Shown: positions 16,997 to 25,935 of the stretch, piece by piece
How the letters are laid out: every line of letters starts with the position of its first letter
How positions within the stretch are numbered: the first letter of the stretch is position 1
Assembly (NCBI GenBank): GCA_900548215.1
Contig: URJI01000005.1
Coordinates: 1-55,570 of the forward strand
Source: an uncultured Coprococcus sp.
Lineage (GTDB): Bacteria > Bacillota > Clostridia > Lachnospirales > Lachnospiraceae
Length of the DNA: 55,570 bases
Direction: 5' to 3'
Made by a program: the position numbers and the translations under genes
The notes under the pieces: model-generated
The model's input: only the letters and a program-made list of their open reading frames with translations
Told to the model about the DNA's origin: nothing
Database searches by the model: none

Positions 16997-18262
16997 ATGG
17001 AAGACGTAAGCACAATTGTATTTGGAGTTTGGTTCCTCGTTGGAGCCGCACTGGTATTCTGGATGCAGGCCGGATTTGCAATGGTTGAAGCCGGTTTCAC
17101 AAGAGCAAAGAATGCCGGAAATATCATAATGAAAAACCTCATGGATTTCTGTCTCGGTACAGTTTCATTCATGATCCTAGGTTCATCGCTTCTCATCGGA
17201 AGCAGTGACTGGGCACTTGGAGGATTCATCGGAAAACCATCATGGGACTTGTTCCTTCACTTTGAAAACTATGATTGGTCAAGCTTCGTATTCAACCTTG
17301 TGTTCTGTGCAACAGCAGCAACCATCGTATCAGGAGCCATGGCAGAGAGAACAAAGTTCTCTGCATACTGCATATACTCAGCTATCATCTCACTGCTGAT
17401 ATATCCTATTGAGGCTCACTGGATCTGGAATCCAGGTGGCTGGCTTGTAAAACTTGGCTTCCATGATTTTGCCGGTTCATGTGCCATCCATATGGTAGGT
17501 GGAATCTCAGCACTGATTGGTGCCGCATTACTTGGACCTCGTATCGGAAAGTTCAATAAGGATGAGAATGGCAAAGTAGTAAAGGTTCACACCTTCCCTG
17601 GTCATAACCTTCCACTCGGTGCACTCGGTGTATTCATCCTGTGGTTTGGCTGGTATGGATTCAATGGTGCAGCAGCTACTTCAGTTGGACAGTTAGGTTC
17701 AATCTTCCTTACCACTACTATCGCACCTGCACTTGCAACAGTTTCATGTATGATATTTACATGGCTCAAATATGGCAAGCCTGATGTGTCAATGTGTCTC
17801 AACGCTTCACTTGCAGGTCTTGTAGCTATCACAGCACCTTGCGATACAGTTGATGCATTTGGCGCAGCAATCATCGGTATCGTAGCCGGACTTCTCGTAG
17901 TATTCGGTGTATGGCTTTGCGATCACGTTTTACATATTGATGATCCTGTCGGTGCTGTAGCCGTTCACGGCATAAATGGTATCTGGGGAACCATCGCAGT
18001 TGGACTTTTCTCAACAACAACTGTTCCTGGAAACGACACATTAACCGGTCTGTTCTACGGCGGAGGAATCCATCCACTCCTCATTCAGTTACTTGGATTT
18101 GCAGCAGTTGCAGCATGGACAGCCGTTACTATAACTATCGTATTCCTTATCATCAAGAAGACCATCGGTCTCAGAGTTTCTGAGGAGGAGGAGATCAAGG
18201 GTCTTGATCCTACAGAGCATGGTCTTCCTACAGCATATGCGGATTTTCTGACAACAAAGTAA
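16997..18262 (+). CDS. amt: Ammonium transporter
   Basis: 421 residues with the eleven-helix Amt/Rh layout and the N-terminus outside (VSTIVFGVWFLVGAALVFWMQAG). The twin pore histidines are in CAIHMVGGISALIGA and VAVHGINGIWGT, and the family motif region FNGAAAT is present. The start at 16997 has AAGGAGGA seven bases upstream; the ATG two codons earlier is too close to it. The frame is open to 16895 but that part is the leader hairpin. Expected to be gated by the PII protein of 15418-15756. Transcription probably depends on read-through of the leader terminator and perhaps on the divergent AraC-type regulator. Confidence 0.96.
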   Translation: MEDVSTIVFGVWFLVGAALVFWMQAGFAMVEAGFTRAKNAGNIIMKNLMDFCLGTVSFMILGSSLLIGSSDWALGGFIGKPSWDLFLHFENYDWSSFVFNLVFCATAATIVSGAMAERTKFSAYCIYSAIISLLIYPIEAHWIWNPGGWLVKLGFHDFAGSCAIHMVGGISALIGAALLGPRIGKFNKDENGKVVKVHTFPGHNLPLGALGVFILWFGWYGFNGAAATSVGQLGSIFLTTTIAPALATVSCMIFTWLKYGKPDVSMCLNASLAGLVAITAPCDTVDAFGAAIIGIVAGLLVVFGVWLCDHVLHIDDPVGAVAVHGINGIWGTIAVGLFSTTTVPGNDTLTGLFYGGGIHPLLIQLLGFAAVAAWTAVTITIVFLIIKKTIGLRVSEEEEIKGLDPTEHGLPTAYADFLTTK

Positions 18263-18296
18263 TCCAATAATATATATTATTATTCACAATAAGAAT

Positions 18297-18341
18297 AAAA
18301 GCCTGTGATATGAATAGCAATTCATATCACAGGCTTTTTTA
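18297..18341. terminator. Strong bidirectional terminator between amt and the hydrolase gene
   Basis: A perfect 18-bp stem AAAAGCCTGTGATATGAA with a 6-nt loop, flanked by A and T runs, serves both converging genes. Confidence 0.9.
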
Positions 18342-18390
18342 TATATACACATACTTGGCATTCTCTAATTACAATTTATGCTCTGCCAGG

Positions 18391-19134
18391 CTACATGCTC
18401 TTCTTCATGTAGTCCTTCAATATATCACTGTACTCTTCCTGATGCTTAAACATATATACACAATGTCCATAACCCTTTCTGACCATTATCGTAGCCTCAG
18501 GATAGTATTTCTGTATCAGCTTACGGCACACAATGTGTGAATCCCTGCTGCCGAATTCAAAAAATAATCTTCTCTGCACATCTGCAGGAAGCATGCTCTG
18601 CTCGTATTTAAAGCTGTTGCATGTATGCACCATACATGCAAGTGCTTTCTTGTCTGTCCTGCCCATGGAATCAGAAAGCTTTTTCATCACGTCAGAATCA
18701 ATATCTGCCGCCGCATACATCTTTGATGCAGCCTCCGGATGCTTCTGCATTCCACCCATCATCCCACGGAACATCCATTCAACACCCTTCATTCTCGTGA
18801 GCGCAGCCCCTTCAAACACTGAACACTTCACTGTAAGCCACGGACTGTCGGCCATCAGATACATGGCTACAACGCAGCCCAATGATACAGAAAACATGAG
18901 ATCCAGAGTCTTTATATCATGATCTGCAAGCCATTTGCCAATCTGTACAGCTTCATGCTCTGCACCCACAAAGCTTCCAATGTCAATACCATGCCCGGTG
19001 AGATCCGGCGCAATTATATGATACTCACTGCGCATTTTCTCTACATATGGAAGCATCATCTCATGACACATCCACATTCCGTGTATAAGCAGTATATGCG
19101 GATTCTTCCTGCCTCCATACTCATGTATAGTCAT
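18391..19134 (-). CDS. Alpha/beta hydrolase
   Basis: 247 residues of the alpha/beta-hydrolase fold. The oxyanion motif is LLIHGMWM, the nucleophile elbow is the variant SVSLG (LMFSVSLGCVVAM), an acidic residue lies in FEFGSRDSH, and the catalytic His is in GYGHCVYMF. The start at 19134 is supported by AGGAGG six bases upstream. No signal peptide is seen, so it is cytoplasmic. The substrate is unknown; esterase or thioesterase activity is possible. It stands alone, facing amt. Confidence 0.8.
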   Translation of the reverse strand: MTIHEYGGRKNPHILLIHGMWMCHEMMLPYVEKMRSEYHIIAPDLTGHGIDIGSFVGAEHEAVQIGKWLADHDIKTLDLMFSVSLGCVVAMYLMADSPWLTVKCSVFEGAALTRMKGVEWMFRGMMGGMQKHPEAASKMYAAADIDSDVMKKLSDSMGRTDKKALACMVHTCNSFKYEQSMLPADVQRRLFFEFGSRDSHIVCRKLIQKYYPEATIMVRKGYGHCVYMFKHQEEYSDILKDYMKKSM

Positions 19135-19235
19135 ATAATCTGCCTCCTGTAAAACCATTTGTTAGGCTCTCCTAACTAGCAGCATTTTACCACAAAAGGC
19201 TGCCTGTATACAACACCAATTCCAGTAATTATCCC

Positions 19236-19267
19236 ACAAAAAGAAGCCCGATCATACGACCGGGCTT
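19236..19267 (-). terminator. Intrinsic terminator after the histone-like gene
   Basis: AAGCCCG ... CGGGCTT with a run of Ts on the minus transcript. Confidence 0.8.
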
Positions 19268-19291
19268 CGTCTCAAAACAAACATCTATAGA

Positions 19292-19750
19292 TTAAAGACT
19301 GTAAGAACCTGATTCTCCATCAGCTGTATAATATACCATGCCTGTTTCTGGCTGGTAGTATACGTTCAATTCCTTAACTGTCTTATTGCCAATAGCTTCC
19401 TTTGCCTTAGCAACGATTGCTGCCATCTCGATCTGACCACCAGCGAACTCAACAAATATATTCTCTGTTGTCTTAACTGGAGCTGCCTTCTTTGCTGGTG
19501 CTTTCTTTGCTGATGCTGCTACCTTTGTCTCTTCTTTCTTAACTGGTGCCTTCTTTGCTGGTGCTGCCTTTACCTCTGGCTCCTCCTTCTTTGCTGGAGC
19601 TGCCTTCTTTGCTGGTGCTGCCTTTACTTCTGTTGCAGCTGTCTTCTTGGCTGCCTCTTCCTTCTTAACTGCCTCTACTTTAGCAAGCGCTGCTGCTGGT
19701 GTGGCCTTAGTAACCTTCTTAACGTCCTCTGTCTTCTTAGCTGTTGCCAT
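19292..19750 (-). CDS. Histone H1-like Lys/Ala-rich protein with a C-terminal globular domain (DUF6465-like)
   Basis: 152 residues in two parts. Residues 1-95 are low complexity, with repeated AAPAKK and KKEE blocks and a strong positive charge like the tail of histone H1 or bacterial HU-tail proteins. Residues 97-152 form a small folded domain (ENIFVEFAGGQIEMAAI ... ELNVYYQPETGMVYYTADGESG). Similar proteins are common in Lachnospiraceae, and I recall the family as DUF6465 from memory. DNA or RNA binding is an inference from charge. GGGAGG precedes the ATG. Confidence 0.82.
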   Translation of the reverse strand: MATAKKTEDVKKVTKATPAAALAKVEAVKKEEAAKKTAATEVKAAPAKKAAPAKKEEPEVKAAPAKKAPVKKEETKVAASAKKAPAKKAAPVKTTENIFVEFAGGQIEMAAIVAKAKEAIGNKTVKELNVYYQPETGMVYYTADGESGSYSL

Positions 19751-19815
19751 AATTACTTCCTCCCAATAATCAAAGTATCTATATAATCTTATGTACTCAC
19801 TTTCAAGCTAGGTTG

Positions 19816-19844
19816 ATATTACCCCATTTTTGTACTTTTTTCAA
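19816..19844 (-). promoter_or_regulatory. SigA-type promoter of the histone-like gene
   Basis: TTGAAA, 17 bp, TAATAT on the minus strand, about 65 bp before the ATG. Confidence 0.65.
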
Positions 19845-19916
19845 TATTTGCCATTTCTTTTCTCCGTTTTGTATTCTTTTGCGGATAATCGTCTCAAAAA
19901 TAAATACATAATACAC

Positions 19917-19961
19917 AAAAGATGGTCAACAGTTTTCTCTTAACCGTTGACCATCTTTGTT
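19917..19961. terminator. Intrinsic terminator downstream of murF
   Basis: AAAGATGGTCAAC ... GTTGACCATCTTT; A and T runs on both sides allow use in either direction. Confidence 0.85.
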
Positions 19962-19981
19962 ATTTTATACAAATGTCCGTA

Positions 19982-21349
19982 CTAATTCGCGAGAATATTG
20001 ACCACTTCACTCAAATTCATACCATTTGAAGCCTTGAGAAGAACGATATCTTCAGGCTTCATAAGTGCCATGAGATATAATGCTATCTCCTCTGTATCAG
20101 CAAATGACACTGTTTTTGCATATTTTGTATCACATGCATCAAGAGCTTCTTTTATCTTCTGAGCATGTTCGCCGATGACTATAACCTCGTCTATCCTCTT
20201 ATCACGCAGATATTCACCAACTTCATAATGATAATCATCGCTCTTGTCCCCAAGCTCAAGCATATCTCCCAATACTATGTACTTTCTGCCATCACACTTC
20301 ATATCACAGAGCACATCCGTGCTGGCCTTCATAGAATCCGGGCTTGCATTGTATGTATCATCTATAATTGTATACTTTCCCGGAAGTTTGATAACCTTCT
20401 GTCTGAGTCCCCTGAAATTCTCAAATGCCTTTGACGACTTCTCGTAAGGAACTCCAAGCTGATGTGACACAGCCATAGCTACAAGTGAATTGCGAACATT
20501 GTGCAGTCCCATCACCCCTACCTTGACAGTTACAACATCGTCGCCATGTACCATATCGTATACAGAATAACCGTCCTCCATACGGATGTTAGTCGCTCTG
20601 AAGTCCATACCCTCACCGCAGCCATATGTGTATACCTTACATGGTATCTCATCCTTGACTGCATACAACATAGGATCATCACCGTTGATGTACAGTGTTC
20701 CGTTCTCGCCCATGCCCTTGATGATGCTGAGCTTCTCCTTGCGGGTATTCTCCAATGAACCCATATATTCTATATGGGCAACGCCTATGGTCGTTATAAC
20801 GCATATATCCGGCTGTGCTATATCCGTGAGAATGTCCATCTCTCCCGGCTCACCGATTCCCAGTTCGAGCACCGCAGCATCATATTCGTCCGTCATCCTT
20901 GATACAGTAATCGGCTCACCATATACAGAGTTATAATTGCCCTCAGTATGGAAGCATCTCATGCCGGTACTGACAGCTGCCGTTATCATCTCTCTTGTCG
21001 TGGTCTTCCCAACGCTTCCTGTAACTGCAACCACAGGCATATCATATCTGTTTCTAATATACTTACCTATCGCCTGAAGAGCTTTTACAGTATCATCCAC
21101 TCTTATATATGCCTTATCAGACACTACTACATGATCATGCTCCGATGTAAGGGTTGCCGATGCAGCGTCCAAAGCCGACTCTATAAACCTGTGCCCATCT
21201 GTTCTTGTTCCAATGATTGGAACAAACAGATCGCCCTCCTTGGCCTCTTTTGAATTTATACAGATATCCGTGAGCACCGTATCCTCATCTCCGCACAAAA
21301 GCACTCCACCAGTCGCCTCAAGGATATTCTTTACTGTTATATCTACCAT
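19982..21349 (-). CDS. murF: UDP-N-acetylmuramoyl-tripeptide--D-Ala-D-Ala ligase
   Basis: 455-residue Mur ligase that adds D-Ala-D-Ala to the peptidoglycan precursor in the cytoplasm. The N-terminal substrate domain has CINSKEAKEGDLFVPI, the ATP loop is VAVTGSVGKTTTREMI, followed by TEGNYNSVYGEPIT, LELGIGEPGEMDIL, and IIDDTYNASPDSMKAS for the C-terminal domain. Length is normal. AAGGGG precedes the ATG. It is a single-gene unit, with 68 bp to the helicase gene upstream and a terminator downstream. Confidence 0.96.
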   Translation of the reverse strand: MVDITVKNILEATGGVLLCGDEDTVLTDICINSKEAKEGDLFVPIIGTRTDGHRFIESALDAASATLTSEHDHVVVSDKAYIRVDDTVKALQAIGKYIRNRYDMPVVAVTGSVGKTTTREMITAAVSTGMRCFHTEGNYNSVYGEPITVSRMTDEYDAAVLELGIGEPGEMDILTDIAQPDICVITTIGVAHIEYMGSLENTRKEKLSIIKGMGENGTLYINGDDPMLYAVKDEIPCKVYTYGCGEGMDFRATNIRMEDGYSVYDMVHGDDVVTVKVGVMGLHNVRNSLVAMAVSHQLGVPYEKSSKAFENFRGLRQKVIKLPGKYTIIDDTYNASPDSMKASTDVLCDMKCDGRKYIVLGDMLELGDKSDDYHYEVGEYLRDKRIDEVIVIGEHAQKIKEALDACDTKYAKTVSFADTEEIALYLMALMKPEDIVLLKASNGMNLSEVVNILAN

Positions 21350-21417
21350 GATAGTCCCCTTTTCATTCTTAGATGTTCATTCATTATAGCATCATACCGT
21401 CATTTTGTATATTAATT

Positions 21418-23913
21418 CTATTTACTTTTACCGGACCAGAAATCTTCTAGTATATGGCTCACATCATTTTTCCTGCACACCTGATAATCGCTCCACTCCA
21501 CAGGAAACAGTTCCGTGTATCTCCTTGTGGCAAATCTCTCATCAAGGAGAAGTATGATACCCAGATCACTCTCCGTTCTTATGACACGACCTGCTGCCTG
21601 GAATACCTTGTTCACGCCAGGATACTGATAAGCATACCTGAACCCATCCGAATCAGAGTATCTTCCAACACCGGAATCGTTTACTCTGCTGTCAAAGTAA
21701 TCCATCATCAGCTTCCTCTCCGTACACACCTGTGGAAGCCCCGGTCCGACAACTACAGCTCCGACCAGTTTATCACCTGTCAGATCAATCCCCTCAGAAA
21801 ATATTCCTCCCATTATACAAAGAGCCAGCACATTTCCAGTCCCTTCAAATGTGGAAAGGAATTCCTCACGATCGCCCTCACTCATATAAGGCTCCTGCCT
21901 TATGACTGTGATATCATAGTCAAAATCAGCTTCACCTATGAGCCTCTCTACCTGTTCAAGCATCGCATAAGAAGGGAAAAACACCATATAGTTACCCATT
22001 CTGCTGTTCACTACATTCTTTATATACTCATATATATTGGCATACTGATCTGCATTTCTCTTTGTATATCTGGTGGTCACATCATCTGCAATCAATATAC
22101 GTCTGTTCTCCCTTGCAAACGGAGAATGAATATATATAGCCTGATCATCAGGGCAGTCAGACAACATCTCCATATAATAACGGACAGGCAGTATTGTGGC
22201 CGAAAAGAACACCGTAGCCAGGCCCTTGTCAAGGCAAGCCCTTATATTTGCCGCAGGCTTTACGCAGTACAATCTGAGCATAAACCGTCCATCGTCCAGA
22301 AATTCATCGTATATGACGTAATTCTCGTCCATCATCTCAGCTATATTGAGAAACGATGTGAGATTAAAATAGAAATCCATTATGCGGCTGCGCTCATCTA
22401 TATTCTTATGATCCTCAAGAAATGACTTCAAAGCATCATGCAGGCTTAAGAGCTTAAGGTGAAGTCCGGCAATACCAGACAGGACTCTGTACCCTTCATC
22501 CGGGACATCCTTCTTCAAAGCAAGCAGCTCTTTGTTGCAGCTTCCAAGGTGTCTTGCAAGTCTGCCGCCATACTTAAGGACAAGCTTCCTGATCTCCAGA
22601 AAATCCTCCTTTATAAGCTGTGCGCTGTACATAGATGATGCCCTGTCCACAAGGTTGTGTGCCTCATCCACCAAAAATACATAACCGCCTGCCCTGCCAC
22701 CATCATTCGCAAAGAAACGCTTCAGGCTTGCCCGCGGATCAAATACATAGTTGTAATCGCACAAAACCGCATCTGCAAAAAGGCTGACATCAAGACTGAG
22801 TTCGAACGGACATACCTTATATTTCTCTGCGTACTCCGACACCTTTTCCCTGTCTATCATGCTCTCATGACTCACGATATCATAAAGGGCCTCATTTACC
22901 CTGTCAAAGTGCCCCGCAGCATACGGACACACAGCTGGATTGCACTCCATATCATCCTGCAGGCATATCTTCTCCCTTGCCGTAAGAATGACCGTCACAA
23001 ATTGCAGTCCCCGGTCCATCAGAAGCTGTATCGCATCCCTGGCCACAGTGTGCGCTATGGTCTTTGCCGTCAGATAAAATAACTTCGTCACCCGTCCTTG
23101 AACAAATGACTTTACAGTCGGGTATATAGCCGCCATGGTTTTGCCAATCCCTGTTGGAGCCTGCACGTACAGATGCCGTTCCTGTTCTATAGCCCTGTAC
23201 ACATATAGCGCCATCTCCTTCTGCCCTTTTCTGTACTCAAACGGAAACTCCATGTCAAGTATAGACTCATCTCTGGCCGCCTTATGCGCCTCCACAAGAT
23301 CCAACCACATGACAAGTTTAGCCATCATCTCATCAAGCCATTCCTTAAGATATGCAAAAGTATAATGTCTTCTGAAGAATTTTTCCTTCTCACTCTCTAA
23401 GTTTACATAACTCATCCGCACATCTATGCCATCAAGCTCTTTTTCATTTGCATATATATATGCATAACACATGGCCTGTGCGACGTGGACCTTTTTCGGA
23501 CCATCCATATCATCCAGATTGGCATACACTCCTTTTATCTCATCTATCATCACAGAGCCATCAGCATAATCGACCTCATAGCCCTCTGCCATGTCAACAA
23601 AATGCCCCGGGTCATCTGCCTCAGTATTCGTTATGTATTCTTCCGGATCACCGCTATTTTCTTCATTTTCACTTTTATCTATTATTCCGTCTGCCCTGCC
23701 CTCTATGGTGATATGATGCACCCCCGCTTCCACATCCATGCGGAGCAAAACCTCAGAACTATAATAAGACCCTGCCCGCTTCTGAAGCTTTCTATGAACA
23801 CGGCTTCCCGCATTCATCGCTTCCACTGGCAGAGTCCCATTACTGCTGTCGCTTATATCACCACTGCGGAAAATAAACTCCACAAGGCTTCTAACCGATA
23901 TTCTTATATCCAT
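21418..23913 (-). CDS. XPD/DinG-type superfamily 2 helicase fused to a Cas4/RecB-like nuclease domain
   Basis: 831 residues. Residues 1-210 carry PD-(D/E)XK nuclease motifs in order: His40 (GSRVHRKLQ), Asp75 (IEGRADGII) and Glu125-x-Lys127 (MIDEIKG). The helicase follows, with Walker A QAPTGIGKTM (residues 251-260), four cysteines at 317, 324, 329 and 368 placed as the XPD iron-sulfur cluster, and DEAH at 416-419. Motif VI is AAGRVIRTESD. Such proteins are likely 5'-3' DNA helicases with nuclease activity in repair. The ATG overlaps the DJ-1 stop by one base, so the two are coupled. Confidence 0.9.
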   Translation of the reverse strand: MDIRISVRSLVEFIFRSGDISDSSNGTLPVEAMNAGSRVHRKLQKRAGSYYSSEVLLRMDVEAGVHHITIEGRADGIIDKSENEENSGDPEEYITNTEADDPGHFVDMAEGYEVDYADGSVMIDEIKGVYANLDDMDGPKKVHVAQAMCYAYIYANEKELDGIDVRMSYVNLESEKEKFFRRHYTFAYLKEWLDEMMAKLVMWLDLVEAHKAARDESILDMEFPFEYRKGQKEMALYVYRAIEQERHLYVQAPTGIGKTMAAIYPTVKSFVQGRVTKLFYLTAKTIAHTVARDAIQLLMDRGLQFVTVILTAREKICLQDDMECNPAVCPYAAGHFDRVNEALYDIVSHESMIDREKVSEYAEKYKVCPFELSLDVSLFADAVLCDYNYVFDPRASLKRFFANDGGRAGGYVFLVDEAHNLVDRASSMYSAQLIKEDFLEIRKLVLKYGGRLARHLGSCNKELLALKKDVPDEGYRVLSGIAGLHLKLLSLHDALKSFLEDHKNIDERSRIMDFYFNLTSFLNIAEMMDENYVIYDEFLDDGRFMLRLYCVKPAANIRACLDKGLATVFFSATILPVRYYMEMLSDCPDDQAIYIHSPFARENRRILIADDVTTRYTKRNADQYANIYEYIKNVVNSRMGNYMVFFPSYAMLEQVERLIGEADFDYDITVIRQEPYMSEGDREEFLSTFEGTGNVLALCIMGGIFSEGIDLTGDKLVGAVVVGPGLPQVCTERKLMMDYFDSRVNDSGVGRYSDSDGFRYAYQYPGVNKVFQAAGRVIRTESDLGIILLLDERFATRRYTELFPVEWSDYQVCRKNDVSHILEDFWSGKSK

Positions 23914-24458
23914 TATCTCTTATATACTATCTTAGCTGCAAGGTCGTCGGCTGTCTTCCTGTCTATGAGAAGCTCCACCAGCTTAAGCCCAAACTCTATT
24001 GCCGTTCCAACACCCCTGCTTGTCACAACATTGCCATCCACAACCACAGGATCTGTGCTGTGGCTCTTTGAAAAGAGCTGTCCTTCACATCCCGGATAAC
24101 ATGTTGCATTCTTATCCTTAAGTATTCCAAATGCTCCAAGAGCTGTAGGACCTGCGCAGATAGCTGCAACATATGCACCGCTCTCATACTGCTCCTTAAC
24201 TACTTCCTCAACCTTCGGATTTGCCTTGAGATTTGGGACACCAGGTATTCCTCCCGGCAGAATAACCGCATCACATGTTCCATGTATATCCGAAATTCCC
24301 GCATCCATTGTTACCTCTATACCATGGGCACCTGTCACAGTTTTAGCATCATCAGAAGCTACCATCTCACATTCTACACCGGCTCTCCTCAGCAGATCCA
24401 CAACTGTGAGCGCCTCAACCTCCTCATACCCGGTTGCAAACAACATTCTGGTCTTCAT
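23913..24458 (-). CDS. DJ-1/PfpI family protein
   Basis: 181 residues of the DJ-1/YajL subgroup. The nucleophile Cys is in AAICAGPTALGAFG, the conserved Glu near the N-terminus is in TGYEEVEALTVVDLLRRAG, and DAVILPGGIPGVPNL is typical. Members are linked to oxidative stress and glyoxal/protein-glycation defence, with debated activity. GGAGG lies eight bases before the ATG. It is immediately upstream of the helicase and overlaps it by a base. Confidence 0.92.
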   Translation of the reverse strand: MKTRMLFATGYEEVEALTVVDLLRRAGVECEMVASDDAKTVTGAHGIEVTMDAGISDIHGTCDAVILPGGIPGVPNLKANPKVEEVVKEQYESGAYVAAICAGPTALGAFGILKDKNATCYPGCEGQLFSKSHSTDPVVVDGNVVTSRGVGTAIEFGLKLVELLIDRKTADDLAAKIVYKR

Positions 24459-24512
24459 CTCTCATACCTCCATTACATTTGAACATAACATTTACGCAAT
24501 CAATAAACCATC

Positions 24513-25037
24513 TTATTCTGATACCGCCTGTGCAACAAAACCCGCAATATCAGATTTTTTCATACTGCTGAGTGCACTGTTCTGATATACCCCAAGCGCT
24601 GTGACATCCTTTCCAAACCATTCCGGCGCAGCAAAAGCATTTGCAGCATCCTCTGTCGGGAATTCCACCTCCGCATATATCAGACCGTCAAATATCCCTG
24701 AAAACACATCAAGTTCTATGACAAGGCTGCTATCTACAGTGCTGTCTCCGCATGTTCCCGACGTATCAGACAGGGGGATCACATATCTGTCCTTTACGAT
24801 CACGTTGCCCTCTGATTTTGACTTCAGATTCTCATATTCGTTCTCGTCAAGCTCCATCTCAAATTCCTGTCTGCTGAGAAGTCCTTTGGACTTCACCGTG
24901 AGTATCCTCTTGTCATCCACTAACCTTACACGTATAACCGGACGCACAGACACATATGACTGCTCCATGTGTCTGACAGGATATCTGTCAAGCTCATCCG
25001 GAAGCTTTTTTACAAGAAATTTTCTCTCTATCTCCAC
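24513..25037 (-). CDS. CYTH domain protein (triphosphatase family)
   Basis: The N-terminus VEIERKFLVKKLP is the CYTH signature EXEXK, and alternating basic and acidic strands follow (VIRVRLVDDKRILTVKSKG, RQEFEMELDENEYE). These form a tunnel that binds triphosphates or polyphosphate. I place the start at a GTG at 25037, with AAGGAG seven bases upstream; it begins exactly at the family motif. A longer frame to 25094 would overlap the DUF1189 gene. The natural substrate is unknown. The neighbouring DUF1189 gene ends 28 bp upstream. Confidence 0.85.
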   Translation of the reverse strand: MEIERKFLVKKLPDELDRYPVRHMEQSYVSVRPVIRVRLVDDKRILTVKSKGLLSRQEFEMELDENEYENLKSKSEGNVIVKDRYVIPLSDTSGTCGDSTVDSSLVIELDVFSGIFDGLIYAEVEFPTEDAANAFAAPEWFGKDVTALGVYQNSALSSMKKSDIAGFVAQAVSE

Positions 25038-25065
25038 ATTCAAACTCCTTCCAGTAACCGGAATA

Positions 25066-25887
25066 TCAAAATACATCCCCTGGCGGTACATCATTGTTCA
25101 CACAGCTTGAAATACCCCTGTTCATAAACATCATAGCAATCACCAACGTGGCAAGCCATACCGCAAATGATGGCAATATCCCTCCCACAGCGGTATTTAC
25201 CGACATTATAAGCATAGGCAGAGTCTGGGCATACATACATATAGTCAGAACATTGCCATATGAAAGCCCCGAATTGAGATTCTTTGCAAATGCATTTCCA
25301 ACTATGCTGAACATCAGGGCAAGCAGAAGCTGTTTTATGACATTACCTATCATTATAAATATAAACATAAATACGATATACATATAAAACGCAGGCGACA
25401 GTGCTGCAAGCGCAGCATTATCAAAACCTTCAGGAAGCATCATATAACTCAGAGGGGTCTCCATATATGTGTAACCTACTCCTCCTGTCACCATACCCAT
25501 AACTATCTTCTCACTGCCTATAGTGATATATACACCGTCCGTCTCCATATCGTTCAGATCAACCGCAGCTTTCTCTGTGTTGATATAAAGAGTTGCTCCA
25601 CTAAATTCAAGCTGTACATCTCTCTCTATAGAAAGCCTGCCATTCTTATATTCAAATGCCGGGATTTCATTCGTGGCAAGATTGCCAAAACCTCCCACCT
25701 TATTTATCCAGAATATGGTATCTATTCCAAATTCTATAAACGCCAGCAAAAATGACAGCACGGCCACAAACAAAACCAGTCTGCCTTTCTTCCTAAAAAC
25801 CAGATGTCTGTAATTCTTCGGACTGCTCACAGCTATAGACAGCTGGTCGAGCAATGTTACCTTCTTAAATTCTTCCTGTTCTTCCAT
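25066..25887 (-). CDS. DUF1189-family membrane protein
   Basis: 273 residues. The N-terminus contains LLDQLSIAVSSPKNYRHLVFRKKGR as in DUF1189 proteins. One transmembrane helix at about 33-55 is followed by an external domain of about 120 residues, and then three or four helices in the C-terminal half. The function is not known; some Bacillus members are linked to maltose uptake regulation. GGAG precedes the ATG. It is followed closely by the CYTH gene and preceded by the Cof-type phosphatase 48 bp away. Confidence 0.82.
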   Translation of the reverse strand: MEEQEEFKKVTLLDQLSIAVSSPKNYRHLVFRKKGRLVLFVAVLSFLLAFIEFGIDTIFWINKVGGFGNLATNEIPAFEYKNGRLSIERDVQLEFSGATLYINTEKAAVDLNDMETDGVYITIGSEKIVMGMVTGGVGYTYMETPLSYMMLPEGFDNAALAALSPAFYMYIVFMFIFIMIGNVIKQLLLALMFSIVGNAFAKNLNSGLSYGNVLTICMYAQTLPMLIMSVNTAVGGILPSFAVWLATLVIAMMFMNRGISSCVNNDVPPGDVF

Positions 25888-25935
25888 TCAACTCTCCAAA
25901 TCTTATATACTCAGATTCTGTTGCCAGATTCCTTG

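Noticed and set aside
21454..22425. Plus-strand frame of 323 codons
   Set aside because: Antisense to the helicase gene, with composition typical of a shadow frame.
25038..25094. Longer start for the CYTH gene
   Set aside because: Would overlap DUF1189; the GTG at 25037 sits exactly before the EIERK motif with AAGGAG.
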